Counted from the stretch's first letter, positions 23,617 to 34,983 are shown. The stretch: 64,000 bases of DNA from Brachynemurus nebulosus (GCA_035578155.1 JAPWDM010000008.1:25196598-25260597), one strand, 5' to 3'. A program made the numbers and translations. The notes: generated from the letters alone by a model not told the origin.

Positions 23617-23845
23617 GGGTCCAGGTAAGCTCAGCGGTTAGAGTAATATGTATTATCAAGTAATTTTACAAGTAATATTTCGTAGGATAACTTTAATGAT
23701 ATAATTAATAAACTGATAAATTATATAAAAAAAAATTAAAGAAATTACATATGCTGAGATTAGAACTCGGAACCCCACTATCCATTCATATGGATAATAC
23801 ATTTTACCAAAACCGCTAAACTACGCACAAGCTCGATACAACACA
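23617..23845. mobile_element. Inverted pair of tRNA-like (SINE-type) sequences
   Basis: On the minus strand at about 23755-23838 a tRNA-like segment has an A-box match tagtttagcgg, an anticodon-like stem atccat/atggat and a near B box agttctaatctc. On the plus strand at 23620-23660 a second A-box-like stretch, taagctcagcggttagag, is followed by atgtattatc, which also follows the minus-strand copy. The two face each other, so the block is an inverted repeat of tRNA-derived SINE heads. It is not a functional tRNA, since the acceptor stem does not pair. Confidence 0.55.
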
Positions 23846-23865
23846 CTAAATAACTTGTATATACA

Positions 23866-24400
23866 GTCAAACCAGGATAAGGGAGAACTCTGTAAGTGAG
23901 AGTAATTGCCAGGTTCCGTAACTTTACCACTCTAAAACCTATGAGGCTTTTCGCTCAGGGACCTCTATAACTGAGACTGCTAATTGCCTGTACCTCTATA
24001 AGCGACAGTCAAACTTTTAAATTCTTAAAATTCTTAAATTTCAAAGAATTTATACATATTTTATTAGAATGCCTAATTTGCTTATGTTCTTGTTTTCTTA
24101 TAATTCGAGGAACACATTTTCTATTCAAATAGTCCAAATGCATTTATTTTTTTTGTAAGTTTATCCATGTTCAAATATGTAGGTATATGTATATTATTCT
24201 AATAAGTAGTATCCATACAATACATGCATGTTTCTCAATACACAATGGTTATGTACTTTTTTTCTAGACCTCTATAAGTGAGATAAATCTATCCCGTACC
24301 TCTGTAAGCTAGAAACTCGGGTTAGTGAAAAACCTCTATAAGAGAAAAATAGATCGCGGTCCCTTCAACTCTCGCTTCTCGATTTTTGTCTAAACTTTAA
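23866..24400 (+). mobile_element. pogo/Tc1-type remnant with repeated boxes
   Basis: Starts tacagtcaaacca, a form common at the ends of pogo- and Tc1-like elements. Six imperfect boxes of the form acctctataagygaga occur at about 23880, 23968, 23993, 24269, 24296 and 24331. No inverted right end is found and there is no transposase. Confidence 0.5.
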
Positions 24401-24990
24401 ATGATTCTATATATTGATGTAATGCTCTTATTAATGGACGAAATCCAATCAAAATTGGTGAGGGGTGCCTCTCCTTGTAAGTATTCAATTTTTCTGTAAA
24501 CACTTGGTATATCAGTTTCACCGAATGTGCAAAAGATGTACAGTGAGAAAGATAATCTAAACGTATTATATAATTCTATGAATCCTGATTATAGGTATGT
24601 ACAGCGAGTAGACATTCATATGTAACGTTTATTTTTTAACATAATATTTGGTATGTATGTGGATATTCACGTTTGGTCTGCATTAGAAAGAAATTCAGTT
24701 CGGACAGAGGCAGTAATAGTTTAAAAATATTATTTAGTTTAAAAATATTATTATGTATAACCTCTTCAAATATAAAATTTTATTTTTGGTATTATAAAAA
24801 TATGTTTATTTTTCGTTCATATCATTTCATATTTTAACATTATATATTATGTTAAAAGTGGATGAAATTAAAAATGTGGAAAAATAAATTTTTGCACGAT
24901 CGTGTATTTTTATGCACTTACCAATACTGTTGATAATACTAGTAAGTTACATTTCCCGAACGTTTGTTTATATCAATGGAAACCAAAAAT

Positions 24991-25050
24991 AAGTGCGGTA
25001 AGTAAAATAGGTGCCCGGTAAGTGAATAGGAGTGCGGCAAGTGAGATTAG
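24991..25050. repeat. Three ~20-bp tandem units
   Basis: Units of the form gtgcggtaagtgaatag occur three times with a period of about 20-21 bp and a few substitutions. The surrounding 24401-25140 is AT-rich and otherwise unclassified, with a duplicated agtttaaaaatattatt near 24718-24752. Confidence 0.7.
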
Positions 25051-25461
25051 CTCAAAAATGATTGTAATTATGTATTTATATTGAAATTAAAAGTACAATT
25101 TGAACAATTAGGAAAATTAATCGATTTATATGAAAATTTTCACTAGTTTACACATTTTTTTTTATTAAAATTGGGGTACTGCTGCCGGTGGAAGGCGCGG
25201 TCAGCAGCACCCTGCGACATCGCCAACGAAGGGCATGCGCCGCCAAACGTGAGAAATGAAAACACACACAAAACAGATAGGGACACATAGATGCTATAAA
25301 CAACGGACAAACACTTACGTAAAAAGAAAGGAATAACGAATAGACCCTGCCATCCCAGGCAAGTGAAAGTCCAGTGAAATACTCGTTGAGGACAGGACTC
25401 ATCGGGCATCGGGCAAAATAAGTAAGGTGTCCGGTCCTCAATTGGGCTTAGTAACTGTCTT

Positions 25462-25500
25462 TACACCACTAGATATGAAGACAAGAATCAGTGGTGTAGG
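25462..25500. other. Imperfect stem-loop
   Basis: tacaccact at the left and agtggtgta at the right pair as a 9-bp stem around a 20-base loop inside the GC-richer block. Function unknown. Confidence 0.5.
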
Positions 25501-26501
25501 GCAAATCTACATAAACTTCTAAGAAAAATTGTAAGAAGCTATAAGAGAGACGAAAGAAGGACTATACTTGGACCTCAAAAACTATACCATTGGGGGCCTG
25601 AAACCACCCAGGGCATAAAATATATAAGAACATGAATAAAGGTTCTGGTGGTATGTAAAGCCGTCTACTGCTTTATTCGAGTGTCTATTCTACATAGTTG
25701 AGGGCTTGGAACCACCCAGTAGATAAGAGAAATAATCGAATTGAGGCCGAAATAAGTTTACTAATGAAACCACCAGATCACAACTACCCAGTTAGACCAG
25801 CTGACTGGGTATATATAATACAAAACAATAGCAAAAACGAATTTAAAACAGTACCACCAGGGGTGTAAGGAGCCTCTGGTGTCATAACAAAGAATAAAAT
25901 TTAAAAACAAGCACAAGACGAATAAAACCAAACAATTAACTCGAGACTTATTAAAAAAACAAAAAACAACGATATCACAGACTTCAGAAACCTTGTAGCT
26001 CTGTGACACGATTCCGCTCCCCATAGTCTCGACAATTCCGAAATGGCTTCGTCAACACCTAGGAGCTAACACGTGTAGGAACAGTGACATCTGATTACTG
26101 AGCAACATGTACTGTTCTGTCAGATAACTGATTACTGGGTACATGTGCCGTTCTGTCAGATGTAGGGGTCAACCCACACGGGAGACCGGTACGATGACTA
26201 GGCCACGTTCGTCCGAGTCGAGGCTACAGAGAACGGGACAATGCCACAGAGTATCACAGTATATCAGACTTATGTCCCTATGACCCCGACCTGGGCAAAA
26301 GCAGTCCCAGGATGCTCAAGCTCGCATCCTTATGAGGGAAGACGACATCTTCTTATTAAGCGAGCTCGCTCAAGTCGTTCGGGCAGATGTCGATTCATAC
26401 GCTTGGGTGACGCGAATGAGTGCGTCGAGTACCGCATTCCTACCCGTCGAAGTCACAGGGACAAAAAGTCAACGTAATATCACAGACGACTTATCACGGT
26501 T

Positions 26502-26533
26502 GTGTTCACTGGGGTGCACCGTCCAGTGAACAC
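26502..26533. other. Perfect 11-bp stem hairpin
   Basis: gtgttcactgg and ccagtgaacac form a perfect stem around a 10-base loop inside the GC-richer block. Possible RNA or DNA structure of the parent element; function unknown. Confidence 0.8.
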
Positions 26534-27012
26534 AGAGATAAAAAAAACAAAGGACAAAAAATTAAAAACAAAAGTGCAAACTATCACAATCAGGAAGACA
26601 AGATACAAAAAAAATCACAGTCAGACATCACTAATTCGACTAATCGGAAGTCAAATCACGATTTCGGTATTCACACACATATGGATACTAAACACATTCG
26701 ACGCTACAGCCAGACATCAGGGCGAGAATTACAAGCATTTAGCAGACGATGGTATTTCTCACATACGGTGGAAACCTCTGTCGATCCTACGACGTTCGTC
26801 CTCGTCGAAAATTTTGATCCGGCATCTTTTGTGAAAACAGTGGTACCTCGAGAAGGAAAGGTGTCGATCTTGGGTAGTCAGAGGCTAATGGAATCCGAAG
26901 ATTTCTATATTGCGCGTAAACTACCCTTGGGACTCTTAGCCTCCTTGACACCAATGGGGGATAAATATCCCTCAGGGGTATCAAGGTCAGCTGCTATAGG
27001 TACCCTCACCAC

Positions 27013-27064
27013 TATTATTATTATTATTACTATTACTATTATTATTATTAATATTATTATTATT
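27013..27064. repeat. (ATT)n microsatellite
   Basis: Interrupted ATT units, possibly the 3' tail of a retroelement on the plus strand. The isoleucine-rich end of the long forward frame here is an artefact of this tract. Confidence 0.9.
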
Positions 27065-28056
27065 GCCACTAGTCTTCATATTTTATTGACATTTCAAAAG
27101 GTTGTTCAATCATTAAAATTTTCTGTGGTTTTCATAATCTTCCTTTCATTTTACGAGAGTAAATTTGCAGTCAAAATTACAATGCTTCATCAATTTCATT
27201 ATTCTTACTAATATTATAATTTCACAAACCATTTTCCTCAGTTTTTAAGAGAAAAGTCAAAAAAATATTCACGCCAGTTAAATACTAACACTAAATTTTT
27301 TATTTACAAATATAGTTGTCAGTTGTCACTATAGAAATTCGTATTATAGTTGCTATAAATATTTATAATATTTATTCGTGGCATTCTATGTGATAACATA
27401 GAAATATAAATTTCACCTATATTATCCCAATTTAATTTTTTATTTAATATATTTTTATTCTTTAATAATTTTAAATCGATAGTGCAAAAAATATTATACA
27501 ATATACGATGCGTTAAGTGCCTTTACTGATCTTGAAAATTGCAAAAACTCGACCCTCGTAAAAGCAACATACTGAACTTATATTGTAAAATACTATTTTG
27601 ATTTTCGTTTTAAAAAAAAAAAAAGACTAGAGGCGTTCAGTCCGGAGATTTTTTAGTCAACTATTGCTGTGAAAACAATATCAGTGTATGAAAGAGGAAC
27701 TGGATGATGGTGTCATGTGACATTTCTAAAATTTACAAAAAGTTACTTTTTGAAAAAATATTACATAACACCTTCATTGACGTGCCTTTTCAATTATTGT
27801 ACTATTAATATTCCAATAAAAAAGAAAGATTTGTTAAATTAAAAAAAATACTTTTAAAGGGCTAATAATTACAGGAAAATATTGTAAGCAACACATTCTG
27901 AAATTATCTTATCAGACTTGTAGATTTCTCTTACATTCTTCTTACAGGGTTGTGTTAAAATCTGTCTACTCTCCCAGTAAAACATTACTTTGAGGACTTA
28001 TTATGTAAATATGTAATTATCATTTTGAAATATGAATTCTACAAACACCTTAATTT
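27065..28056. other. AT-rich spacer
   Basis: No gene or repeat end is recognised. Confidence 0.5.
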
Positions 28057-28060
28057 TTAA

Positions 28061-28672
28061 GGATATTTGGGAGGTAAAATCGGATATAAAAGTATATGAA
28101 TTAGAAATTCGTGAATAATTGCGTTGTATAACAAACTATGAGGTAAATAAATAGTTATCTTTGTTAAATAATAGCTGTCACTACAACTGATTGTACAATT
28201 CATCAAACTATAGCTCTCAGTTGAGTACAAGAGCTGAGTACATTCTGAGGATTTTTCGGAGAATTTCAAAATGCTATGAGACGTTAAAAAGTTATTAAAA
28301 AAAAAAAACAAACTAATTTTACACGTACTCTTATGGAAATTTGAAAACAGAACAGATTAAATAACTTTTTAACGGCTTAGTGAATCGGTTTGAAATTTTC
28401 ACAGGGGCCTTAGTATTTAATGAGGAACATTCTACTAAATTTTTAATCGTCTCGTAGCATTTTGAAATTCCTCCGAAAAATCCTCAGAATGTACTCAGCT
28501 CTTGTACTCAGCTGAGAGCTATAGTTTGATGTATTGTACAATCAGTTGTAGTGATAGCTATTATTTAACAAAGATAACTATTTATTTACCTCATAGTTTG
28601 TTATACAACGCAATTATTCACGAATTTCTAATTTCATGTACTTTTATCTCCGATTGTACCTCCCAAACATCC
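28061..28672. mobile_element. TTAA-flanked fold-back element
   Basis: TTAA at 28057-28060 and 28673-28676. The ends ggatatttgggaggta and tacctcccaaacatcc are inverted repeats that continue as arms of about 240 bp (28061-28300 and 28435-28672) with few mismatches. The right side carries an extra stretch of about 60 bp lacking on the left. No coding function; reading frames in the two arms give the same short peptide because of the inversion. TTAA suggests mobilisation by a piggyBac-like transposase. Confidence 0.82.
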
Positions 28673-28917
28673 TTAATTGATATAATTCTCCATATTCATG
28701 AAATGAATTGAATTTAGTCTCATTGCCGTAATTTGTGTTAACTCCTCGATAACTAGCCCCAATGTCCGTTGATTTTTCTTATTTTTTCTTTATATTTAAA
28801 TACTTGGATATTTTCAACTTCAATATTCTATTACTTTTCGGAAATTTAACAAAAAATACGCTCGAATAAAATTTAATTATCTGCAGAACCAAAATATTCG
28901 CACGAGTCTACCTAAGT

Positions 28918-29623
28918 ACCGGAAAGAAGTTGGCGCCGAAAGTTGGAAAATCTTTCTGTTTTTTATATGGCTAAATTGCTCCCAAATTGCTCCTTTGGAA
29001 TCAGTAATTGCTCCACCTGGAACTTAATTACTTAATTAGTTATCTACAAACAAAAAAACTTTTTTGTTTGACTTTTTCTATTATCAAAATCTTGTCAAAT
29101 AATGCATTTTTATACAATTACTTTATATCAAAAAATTACTCCCAATTTGCTCCATCTAATTTAAAAGTTAGTTATTAATTTCTCTGAATAATAATTAAAA
29201 TATATTAAAATAAAAAATATTATGAATTAGGTTATGTATTATTAGAACGTATAGGCAATCCATTATACATTTAAGTCGTTTGCATATATTTAAGGATAAT
29301 TGAATTTTGACAAGTTATATAACATTATAAAAAAACAAAATATTTTAATAATTATTCAAAAAAATTAAGATTTAGCTTTTAAATTAAATAGAGCAAACTA
29401 GGAGCAATTTATTGACGTAAAGAAATTATATAAAAAAGTATTATTTTAGGAGAATTTGATAACTTAAATAACGGAAAAAAAATTTTTTTCTTTATAAATA
29501 ACTAATTAAATAATTAAGTTTCAGGTGGAGCAATTACTTATTTCAAAGGAGCAATTTGGGAGCAATTTAACCATATAAAAAACAAAAAGATTTTTCAACT
29601 TTCGGCGCTAACTTCTTTCCGGT
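28918..29623. mobile_element. 706-bp fold-back element with 9-bp duplication
   Basis: The ends accggaaagaagttggcg and, read inverted, accggaaagaagttagcg are almost identical and continue as arms of over 300 bp that pair through most of the element (aattgctcc-type motifs on both sides). A perfect 9-bp direct repeat tacctaagt flanks it (28909-28917, 29624-29632). Long inverted repeats plus a 9-bp duplication are typical of Mutator-like (MULE) elements. No transposase is present. Confidence 0.88.
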
Positions 29624-29632
29624 TACCTAAGT

Positions 29633-30416
29633 TGATCGGTATTGAAGTTGTAGACGTATTCATGTTAAAATTGTGAGTGACACCCGTTTCAAAAATCAAT
29701 GCTGCATATTTTTCTTAAGAAATACCGTCACTGGAATTTCTTTTAACAAGCAAACGATATTTATGTAGTCTTAACATTATGAACATAACCTCACATAGAT
29801 TGTATACGGTACTGTGAATGTAGCTGCTTTTTTTCCTTTTCTATTTTCACTAAAGGATTAAGTAGCATATTTATACTTGTTATGAAAAGTTCATTTTAAA
29901 ATGATTTAACTTAAGTTGGCTTTAAAAAATATATAAACTTACTGCATCGAGTTTTTCTACTCTATTCACTACTCTAAGCTCGAATAAACAATAAAATTGT
30001 TCTTTTGAAATATAAAATGCTTCCTACCTATTAATCATAATATGCGGAGACGTATAAATAAAAATTTTCAGTAATCTTACTTAAGAGCATTTAAATGTAG
30101 TTTTATAAATATTGTGTATAGTTTGACGATATTAGTGCTTCTTTAGTAGGCGGTTTATAAAATTGCCCGGAATTATGTAGATCATTATCCACATCATTAT
30201 TTTGTTATATTTTATTGGATGAAGGACAAAAAAGTAGTGAGGGCTAGAAAGAGATACTTCATAAACTTTTTCTGGCTTTTCTATCTAAGCGATCATTAGT
30301 TTACAAAATTTTAACAAGCATTGCAAAATAACACCTTTATCACCGTTCCTAATATTCATTACAAATACACTATTCTCAAAGTTAACAGTAAAACCAAGTT
30401 ATTAAGAAATTTCTGT
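29633..30416. other. Unclassified AT-rich spacer
   Basis: No supported gene or repeat. The forward 115-codon frame at 30321-30668 overlaps a likely transposon end and is rejected as a gene. Confidence 0.5.
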
Positions 30417-30493
30417 TATCCGTCTGTTCGGTTAACCGTCTCAGTCCCGGTCCTTGACCTTACGGTGACGGTTAATCGAAGTTCTACTATATT
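30417..30493 (-). mobile_element. pogo/Tigger-type terminal fragment
   Basis: Read on the minus strand this begins tatagtagaacttcgatta and continues with accgtcac and cggttaaccga, in the style of pogo/Tigger ends (cagtagaacctcgatta). No partner end is found, so it is probably a truncated copy. Confidence 0.4.
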
Positions 30494-30737
30494 ACGTATT
30501 CGTATCAATATGTATATCCAATATATTTTTTGCTGCACAATAGTAAGTACCTTAAAGTACCCAAATGTTAACTTCATAGCCGCAGATACAGTCTCCATTC
30601 GTATGTTTAAATACGGACAAAAGTTCGCCATACGTAGTAATGTTCCACAAGCGCTCGATCATATTTGAAATTGAAAATAACTGTTTCTCACATTAAAAGA
30701 GAGTAGTAATACATTATACATATACATATACCTATAC

Positions 30738-30747
<10 letters not shown>

Positions 30748-30823
<76 letters not shown>

Positions 30824-30825
30824 CT
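30748..30825. repeat. (TA)n microsatellite beside a TIR element
   Basis: A long TA run directly left of the element at 30827-31276. A second TA run of about 48 bp (31276-31323) lies directly to its right. Confidence 0.95.
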
Positions 30826-30826
30826 G

Positions 30827-31272
30827 TGTGAGTTTTTCGAGAGTTGCCATTTTTATTACAGCCAAACCGTTGATTTAATCGAAAAATTGTTCAAGTAAGA
30901 GTTGTAGATATCGATGGGGGCAACCGATTGCTATAGTCAGGAGCTTTATAGCTCTTATGGTTTTCGAGCTATGATACAAACTTATAGATTTTTAAATGGG
31001 ACTATATATTAATTCTTCGATAAAACTGATCTAATGCATTAATTAACAACATAAATGAGCAAAAAAATTTTTTTTACCCAAGTTTAATTTTTTAATTTTT
31101 TTTTTTAATTTATCAGTTAGGCGGTAAAAATATGCATATGTACTTGAGGCTGCTTCAACCGATAGTGTTTTTTTTCGTTACATTTCCATTACATCCAAGA
31201 AAAGAACCTTTTCTAGTACCATTTCCGTCATAAAAATTTGGTTGTAATAGAAATGGCAACTCTCTAAAAACT

Positions 31273-31276
<4 letters not shown>
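30827..31276. mobile_element. 450-bp TIR element between two (TA)n runs
   Basis: About 40-bp inverted ends: tgtgagtttttcgagagttg at the left and, read inverted, tgtgagtttttagagagttg at the right, both continuing ccattt.tattac..ccaaa. TA runs touch both ends, which fits insertion of a TA-targeting element into a TA microsatellite, or outward growth of TA from the target duplication. Non-coding. Confidence 0.8.
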
Positions 31277-31325
<49 letters not shown>

Positions 31326-31401
31326 CTGAATGATTATCGGACTGGATTGGCTCTCGACCAGAGGATAGTGTTATAAGAGGAACTTAACCCTAATTTTTAA
31401 C

Positions 31402-31804
31402 AAGTGGCTGATTTTTTTTAGTCGATTCAGAATTTAAAAAGGAATAAAAAACTCCTATACTATTTTTTTTATCAAATACCGGCGTCACTGTGAAAAGTTG
31501 AAATTAATGAAAGTAATAGGTAAGATACAAGTATACATTTTGTATTAGTAGTACCTACCTATTCTATAAACGCAAATGCTATATAAAAAAAATATTTATA
31601 ACATTTAAGAGAGGGAAAACTATTGACAATATGATATTTTAGAATGAATACGTAGGGTTTTAAATCAAATATTTATAAGAATACTTGTCAAATTATTTAT
31701 GTTAATCAGTTTTTAACATTGAAGCCGTGGTTTAAACAAAAAATAGTATTTGAATTTTTTATTTTATTTTAAATTCTGCATCGATTAAAAAAAACCAGTC
31801 ACTA
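31402..31804. mobile_element. ~400-bp MITE with ~65-bp inverted ends
   Basis: Left agtggctgattttttttagt and right (inverted) agtgactggttttttttaat are inverted repeats continuing through tcgat.cagaatttaaaa. No coding sequence and no clear duplication. Confidence 0.72.
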
Positions 31805-31863
31805 GAACGCTCGTGGTCACTTTTTCAATTTCTAAGCATCTTTTTAAGAGTAAGTAATTCCTC

Positions 31864-31940
31864 GCCTATGTAGTCTAGGTGGCAAGACATCTGACTAATT
31901 ATTTATCAGTAGATCCTAGGTTCGAATTCAAGTCGATAGA
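31864..31940 (+). mobile_element. tRNA-like segment, probable SINE head
   Basis: Contains a full A-box match tagtctaggtgg (31871-31882) and a near-perfect B box ggttcgaattc (31919-31929) at tRNA-like spacing. The acceptor stem does not close and the anticodon stem is weak, so it is more likely a tRNA-derived SINE or decayed tRNA than a working gene. Repeats of gataattttgataatt follow. Confidence 0.5.
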
Positions 31941-33115
31941 TTTTGATAATTTTGATAATTATTCAAGAGTCTGAAAAAATATTTACCTATTGGAGCTTTA
32001 ATTGATTATGCGGACAGCATACCAAACCATTCTATTCCACACAAAATATTCCACTTTTTCTATGGTTTCTTTCTAGACAATTTTAAATTTTGAACATAAA
32101 AAATAGGTAGAGTCAGTGGCATACTATAGCAGAACTAATGTCTATATATTACATATGTGGGAGCAAGATATAAATTTAATTTATAAATAGAGAATAATAA
32201 ATTAAAATAAAGTAAATGAAATATTTATGTGGAGTTCTAAAATTTCTCTACACTAATGGCATCTAATGGAGAAAAAATATTGACTACCGTCTTAGTTTTT
32301 GGATTAAATGTTGCTCGAAATGTTTAGAATATAGGTACGTTTTTTAATTTTTCTATAGGGTTTAAGTTAGCACGCTATTAGAACTGAAATAAAACTGATA
32401 CTATTCCCGGCTCCGTAAAAAATAGCTTATTTAAATGTAGAAATTGGCTTAATGTTGTCGCTGTAAGGATGTGCTATCTTAAAAAAAAAAAAAGAAAACA
32501 GGAATTTTTTTCTATACATAACTAAAAACATATTACCACATTTACCATTATTGTAATATTGCCCGAATTGAGTTTTTGAATAATTGGGTATAATGTTCGT
32601 TTTTGAGACTTTTGTTGTGATGAACTGGTTGGGATTATTTATATAGTAAAGAAAACCCTTTTGTGTTAAGGCCGCTTCTAGTTTAGAGAGAAAAAATTTT
32701 GGCTTCTTTTAGGAATTAATAAAAAAAAAAACTATTAATATTTTTACTGTCCATTTTTTTACCATCTACGAGTATTTATTGATATTTAAAGAACATATAA
32801 AAATGAAAATTTAAGGCCTTATAACTATTTAAATTGGCTGACATGATTTTCGGATTTGTCTTCATTTGCAACAAAAAAATAATTCTGATTTAGAAAGGTC
32901 ATAATTCTGGTAAAAAATATAAAATGGCGGCTGTTTGAAAAAAATATTTTTTGACGTTTTTCACTTTTCAAAAGGCAAAATTTTTTCGCAATTTTTTGTA
33001 CACATCGTGCCATGAGCAGATCGTAAAATCACATGAGATGGATTTTCTAGATTAACCTATATAAAATGGTTAAAATTAGAAAAACGGATTTTTAATTTAT
33101 TACTTTGCCCTTCTT
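31941..33115. other. AT-rich spacer
   Basis: No gene, tRNA or element end is supported beyond homopolymer runs. Confidence 0.5.
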
Positions 33116-33255
33116 AGTCGAATTTTCTCTGAAAAATTAGACTTATACAGCCTATACGATAAGAACGGCGAGAGGCGAGAGTAAGAGTGCTATCCGTTTT
33201 CGGATCCGTAGAACACGATTCTGTAGAAAAAAATGTTTGATATATATATATATAT

Positions 33256-33351
<96 letters not shown>

Positions 33352-34119
33352 CTTTTCCCGCTACCTTTTGACATGTGTAGGGCCCCACTATAGAAGTTAA
33401 GAGCTGAAATTTGATAAGTGAAGCTCATTCCGACGTACAACAATACTATCAAAGTGGGGTCAAATTTTGGATCCGACCCAACTTTTAAGGGGGTGGTGGG
33501 GGGCAGTAAAACAATAAAACTTTTCCAAACCGGTTGGAAATAATGTTCCGGTCAATCGTCTACAACATATCCAAAATTCAGCTGCCTGGGATGATTTGGA
33601 GGGAGTAGAGAGGGAAAAAAGTATTTTGGGTGGATCGAACACGCCCACAGCCCCCCAGAATTAACGTAGAGCGTTGAGATTTGGTATGTTGATAGAGTTT
33701 GTACCTAGGTCTTCTTTTTGTAGGTTTTAATATTTTACCCCCACCACCACCATTTTTAAGCTACAATTTCATGCTTTTTCGACTTATTCGAAGTTTGTAA
33801 CACTCACACAGGTCACCCAAAAGAAACACAAAGGCAATTAGCGGATAAGCATGAGTAGGAATGCACTCGTACCAATTGTGTTGGCTTTTTTCCTGCTAAC
33901 TGCTATCGGCACAAAATTGAAATTTACTGAGGTTCACCCCTTAAAACTTAAAACCTTTTTTTAAAGCCCCGATCAGCCGGACATTCATTATCAGTTTTGA
34001 AACCACTAAAATTACAAATCGCTTGTAGACTTTCAATCACATTTCGCTTGTAGACATTCAATACCGAAGATGAAGGCAAAAATTCGACTTCCGTGATGGG
34101 GCTCCGCTGCTCACGGCGT
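33116..34119 (+). mobile_element. Helentron-like family B, copy 2 (internally deleted)
   Basis: Has both family B ends (agtcgaattttctctgaaaa and the ccgtgatggggctccg...tcacgg hairpin) and a long (TA)n tract at 33238-33349. It jumps at about 33826 from the first internal repeat directly to the right-hand part, losing about 650 bp seen in copy 1. Non-coding. Confidence 0.75.
33238..33349. repeat. (TA)n microsatellite inside family B copy 2
   Basis: About 55 TA units with one tct interruption near 33255. Family B copies 1, 3 and 4 have TA tracts of very different length at the same place. Confidence 0.95.
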
Positions 34120-34127
34120 CTTTTTTA

Positions 34128-34391
34128 AATTTACAATTTTGGTAAGAAACTAAATTTTGAGCGGAAAATGGGTGAGAATACCGGTCTGGGAATCAACCGT
34201 GTCTGACTAACGGATTCATTTAAGATTTTCTTACATTTAAGTTTTTATTTCGTAAAGATAGAATGTTTTGTTCGAGAAAATATGTATATTAAAAGTTTAG
34301 TGCATGTCAATTTTAGATTCTAGGGACTGATCTAAAGTCTCATCAAGATAGTGGCAGTAATAGCTGAATTTTCCTTTGCAAAATTCACGAA
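34128..34391 (+). mobile_element. Helentron-like family A, decayed copy
   Basis: Recognisable phrases: attttggtaagaaactaa, gtgtctgactaacggattca, ttctagggact, gtggcagtaatagctgaatt. The (TA)n tract is missing. It lies directly right of family B copy 2. Confidence 0.55.
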
Positions 34392-34983
34392 CCTGGAAAT
34401 TATAACGAAAAAATCAAATATAGGTACAAATAGGTACTTATGTTTTATGAATTAAGTAAAAAAATTTTATTTCTTTTATTAACATAAATTTAAAATTCAT
34501 CGAAATTACTAATGGATTGCAGATTCTATAAGGATTATACATATGTAAACAGGAAATATAAAATAGTAGTCCATCTTGATATAAAAATGTATAATATTTG
34601 TTTTTATAAAATATTCAAAACATAATGGGCTATATATATAATTATATACATAAGACTATATAATACAAGTAGATATAAAATGGAGACGATTTTAGTCTTT
34701 TTTAGTCATATAGGATAATTTTTATTTTAAAAATTCTTATTTTAAAATATCAAGAAATGAACATTACTTGATATTGCAAATACCTACATACATATAAATG
34801 TAATATAGTATTAAGTATAAATGTATATGTCTGAAAGGAACATGTAAAATATGAAAAAATTTTTGAAATTTTGATTTTATGAAAATTCTAGTTCTTACAT
34901 ATTCAACTAAAATTATTACTCGGTTAATTAGCGATTAATTTTTTTAATTTTTTTAATCATTTTTTTTTTAATGATTGTATAAT

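Larger units (their letters stand above)
25147..27064. other. GC-richer block, possible retroelement remnant
   Basis: This segment stands out from its surroundings by higher GC. Its left edge, read on the minus strand, ends in an A-rich tail after cagtaccccaattttaat. Its right edge on the plus strand ends in (ATT)n. Many phrases recur: accacccag three times, ctgtcagat twice, and a near repeat of about 41 bp at 26086-26165. A forward frame of 263 codons spans 26420-27211 but runs into the (ATT)n tract and shows no domain I recognise. Tails of this kind are common in LINEs, but I cannot name a family, and two different elements meeting here is equally possible. Confidence 0.4.

Noticed and set aside
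26420..27211. 263-codon forward frame, the longest in the window
   Set aside because: It runs through an (ATT)n tract, has no recognisable domain and overlaps other frames; kept only as part of the unclassified GC-rich block.
28057..28711. Two near-identical short proteins (84 and 69 codons) on opposite strands
   Set aside because: They are the same sequence read from the two arms of an inverted repeat.
30321..30668. 115-codon forward frame as a host gene
   Set aside because: It overlaps a pogo-type terminal sequence and shows no domain or codon signal I can support.
31864..31940. Functional tRNA gene
   Set aside because: Pol III boxes are good, but the acceptor stem does not pair and the anticodon stem is weak.
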